Shown piece after piece: positions 42,441 to 42,455 of a DNA stretch of 42,455 nucleotides; the stretch's first letter is position 1, and the number at the start of each line of letters is the position of its first letter. Both the position numbers and the translations under genes were made by a program. The stretch lies in contig JAUWGP010000022.1 of the NCBI GenBank assembly GCA_030606335.1, forward strand, positions 1 to 42,455. Reading direction: 5' to 3'. The notes under the pieces were generated by a model. The model did no database searches, was not told where the DNA came from, and saw only the letters and a list, made by a program, of their open reading frames with translations. This DNA comes from Caldifarciminota bacterium. GTDB lineage: Bacteria > Hydrothermota > UBA3073.

Positions 42441-42455
42441 TCATATGATACTATC
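42441..42455 (-). CDS. C-terminal end of another tagged secreted protein (partial)
   Basis: Only stop plus four codons are inside the window (reading D-S-I-I-stop). An 18-base identity with the end of the 18143-19606 gene (TGGTCATATGATACTATC), together with a related GCAAACC hairpin upstream in both places, suggests that a paralogue of the delta-60 propeller starts here on the minus strand. Confidence 0.35.
   Translation of the reverse strand, partial: DSII

Overview
The window is AT-rich bacterial DNA that looks like a Gram-negative, FCB-like uncultured lineage. My best guess is candidate phylum WOR-3/Stahlbacteria or a relative; this is inferred from gene content only. The main clues are ten or so secreted proteins ending in a C-terminal FlgD-like/type IX-like sorting domain (a YPNPF-type motif, an IYDLSGR-type strand, SGIYF, then a basic KKIVKI-type tail), gingipain-like C25 proteins, a TolB/TonB-C pair, and a CapB-CapC-PgsW poly-gamma-glutamate operon. 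No rRNA, tRNA, CRISPR array or complete transposase was seen.

Layout. (1) 1-5220, plus strand: an accessory block of small defence-like genes (CHAT-type caspase-like protease, HEPN-like protein, two winged-helix proteins that share a linker motif and of which one ends in an AbiTii-like domain, a decayed winged-helix/DUF3800 pair, and an AbiEi/DUF6577-like protein). They are separated by related GGGTC(A/G)GGTCTT-type repeats. (2) 5215-10563, plus: a cell-envelope group: PlsC acyltransferase behind a good sigma70-type promoter with iterons, an L,D-transpeptidase lipoprotein, a frameshifted parallel beta-helix secreted protein, and a PlsY fused to a CTP-dependent kinase/CdsA-like domain. (3) 10581-16141: a divergent pair, with a secreted transglutaminase-like protein on the minus strand and a Cys-cluster protein, TonB-C protein and TolB on the plus strand. 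(4) 16144-35978, minus: a run of secreted proteins: M14 carboxypeptidase, delta-60/SBBP propeller, tandem C25 paralogues, Ycf48-like propeller, BNR-type propeller, another C25, plus two broken genes. (5) 36543-42071, minus: capB-capC-pgsW followed by a two-domain periplasmic protein, a predicted outer-membrane barrel and an LVIVD-repeat lipoprotein, behind a near-consensus promoter and a structured leader.

The gaps between genes are mostly repeats rather than unique DNA: arrays of 7-bp words (and some 9-bp words) whose sequence differs from array to array while the period holds, mixed with several families of REP-like hairpins whose stems covary. The same 7-bp words run into coding sequence at two homologous places in the sorting domain. 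In the beta-helix gene, loss of one 7-bp unit relative to a paralogue coincides with a frameshift.

The secreted proteins and the Tol/TonB, L,D-transpeptidase, phospholipid and polyglutamate genes together describe surface building and surface display. No type IX secretion machinery gene is present in the window, so the export route of the tagged proteins is inferred.
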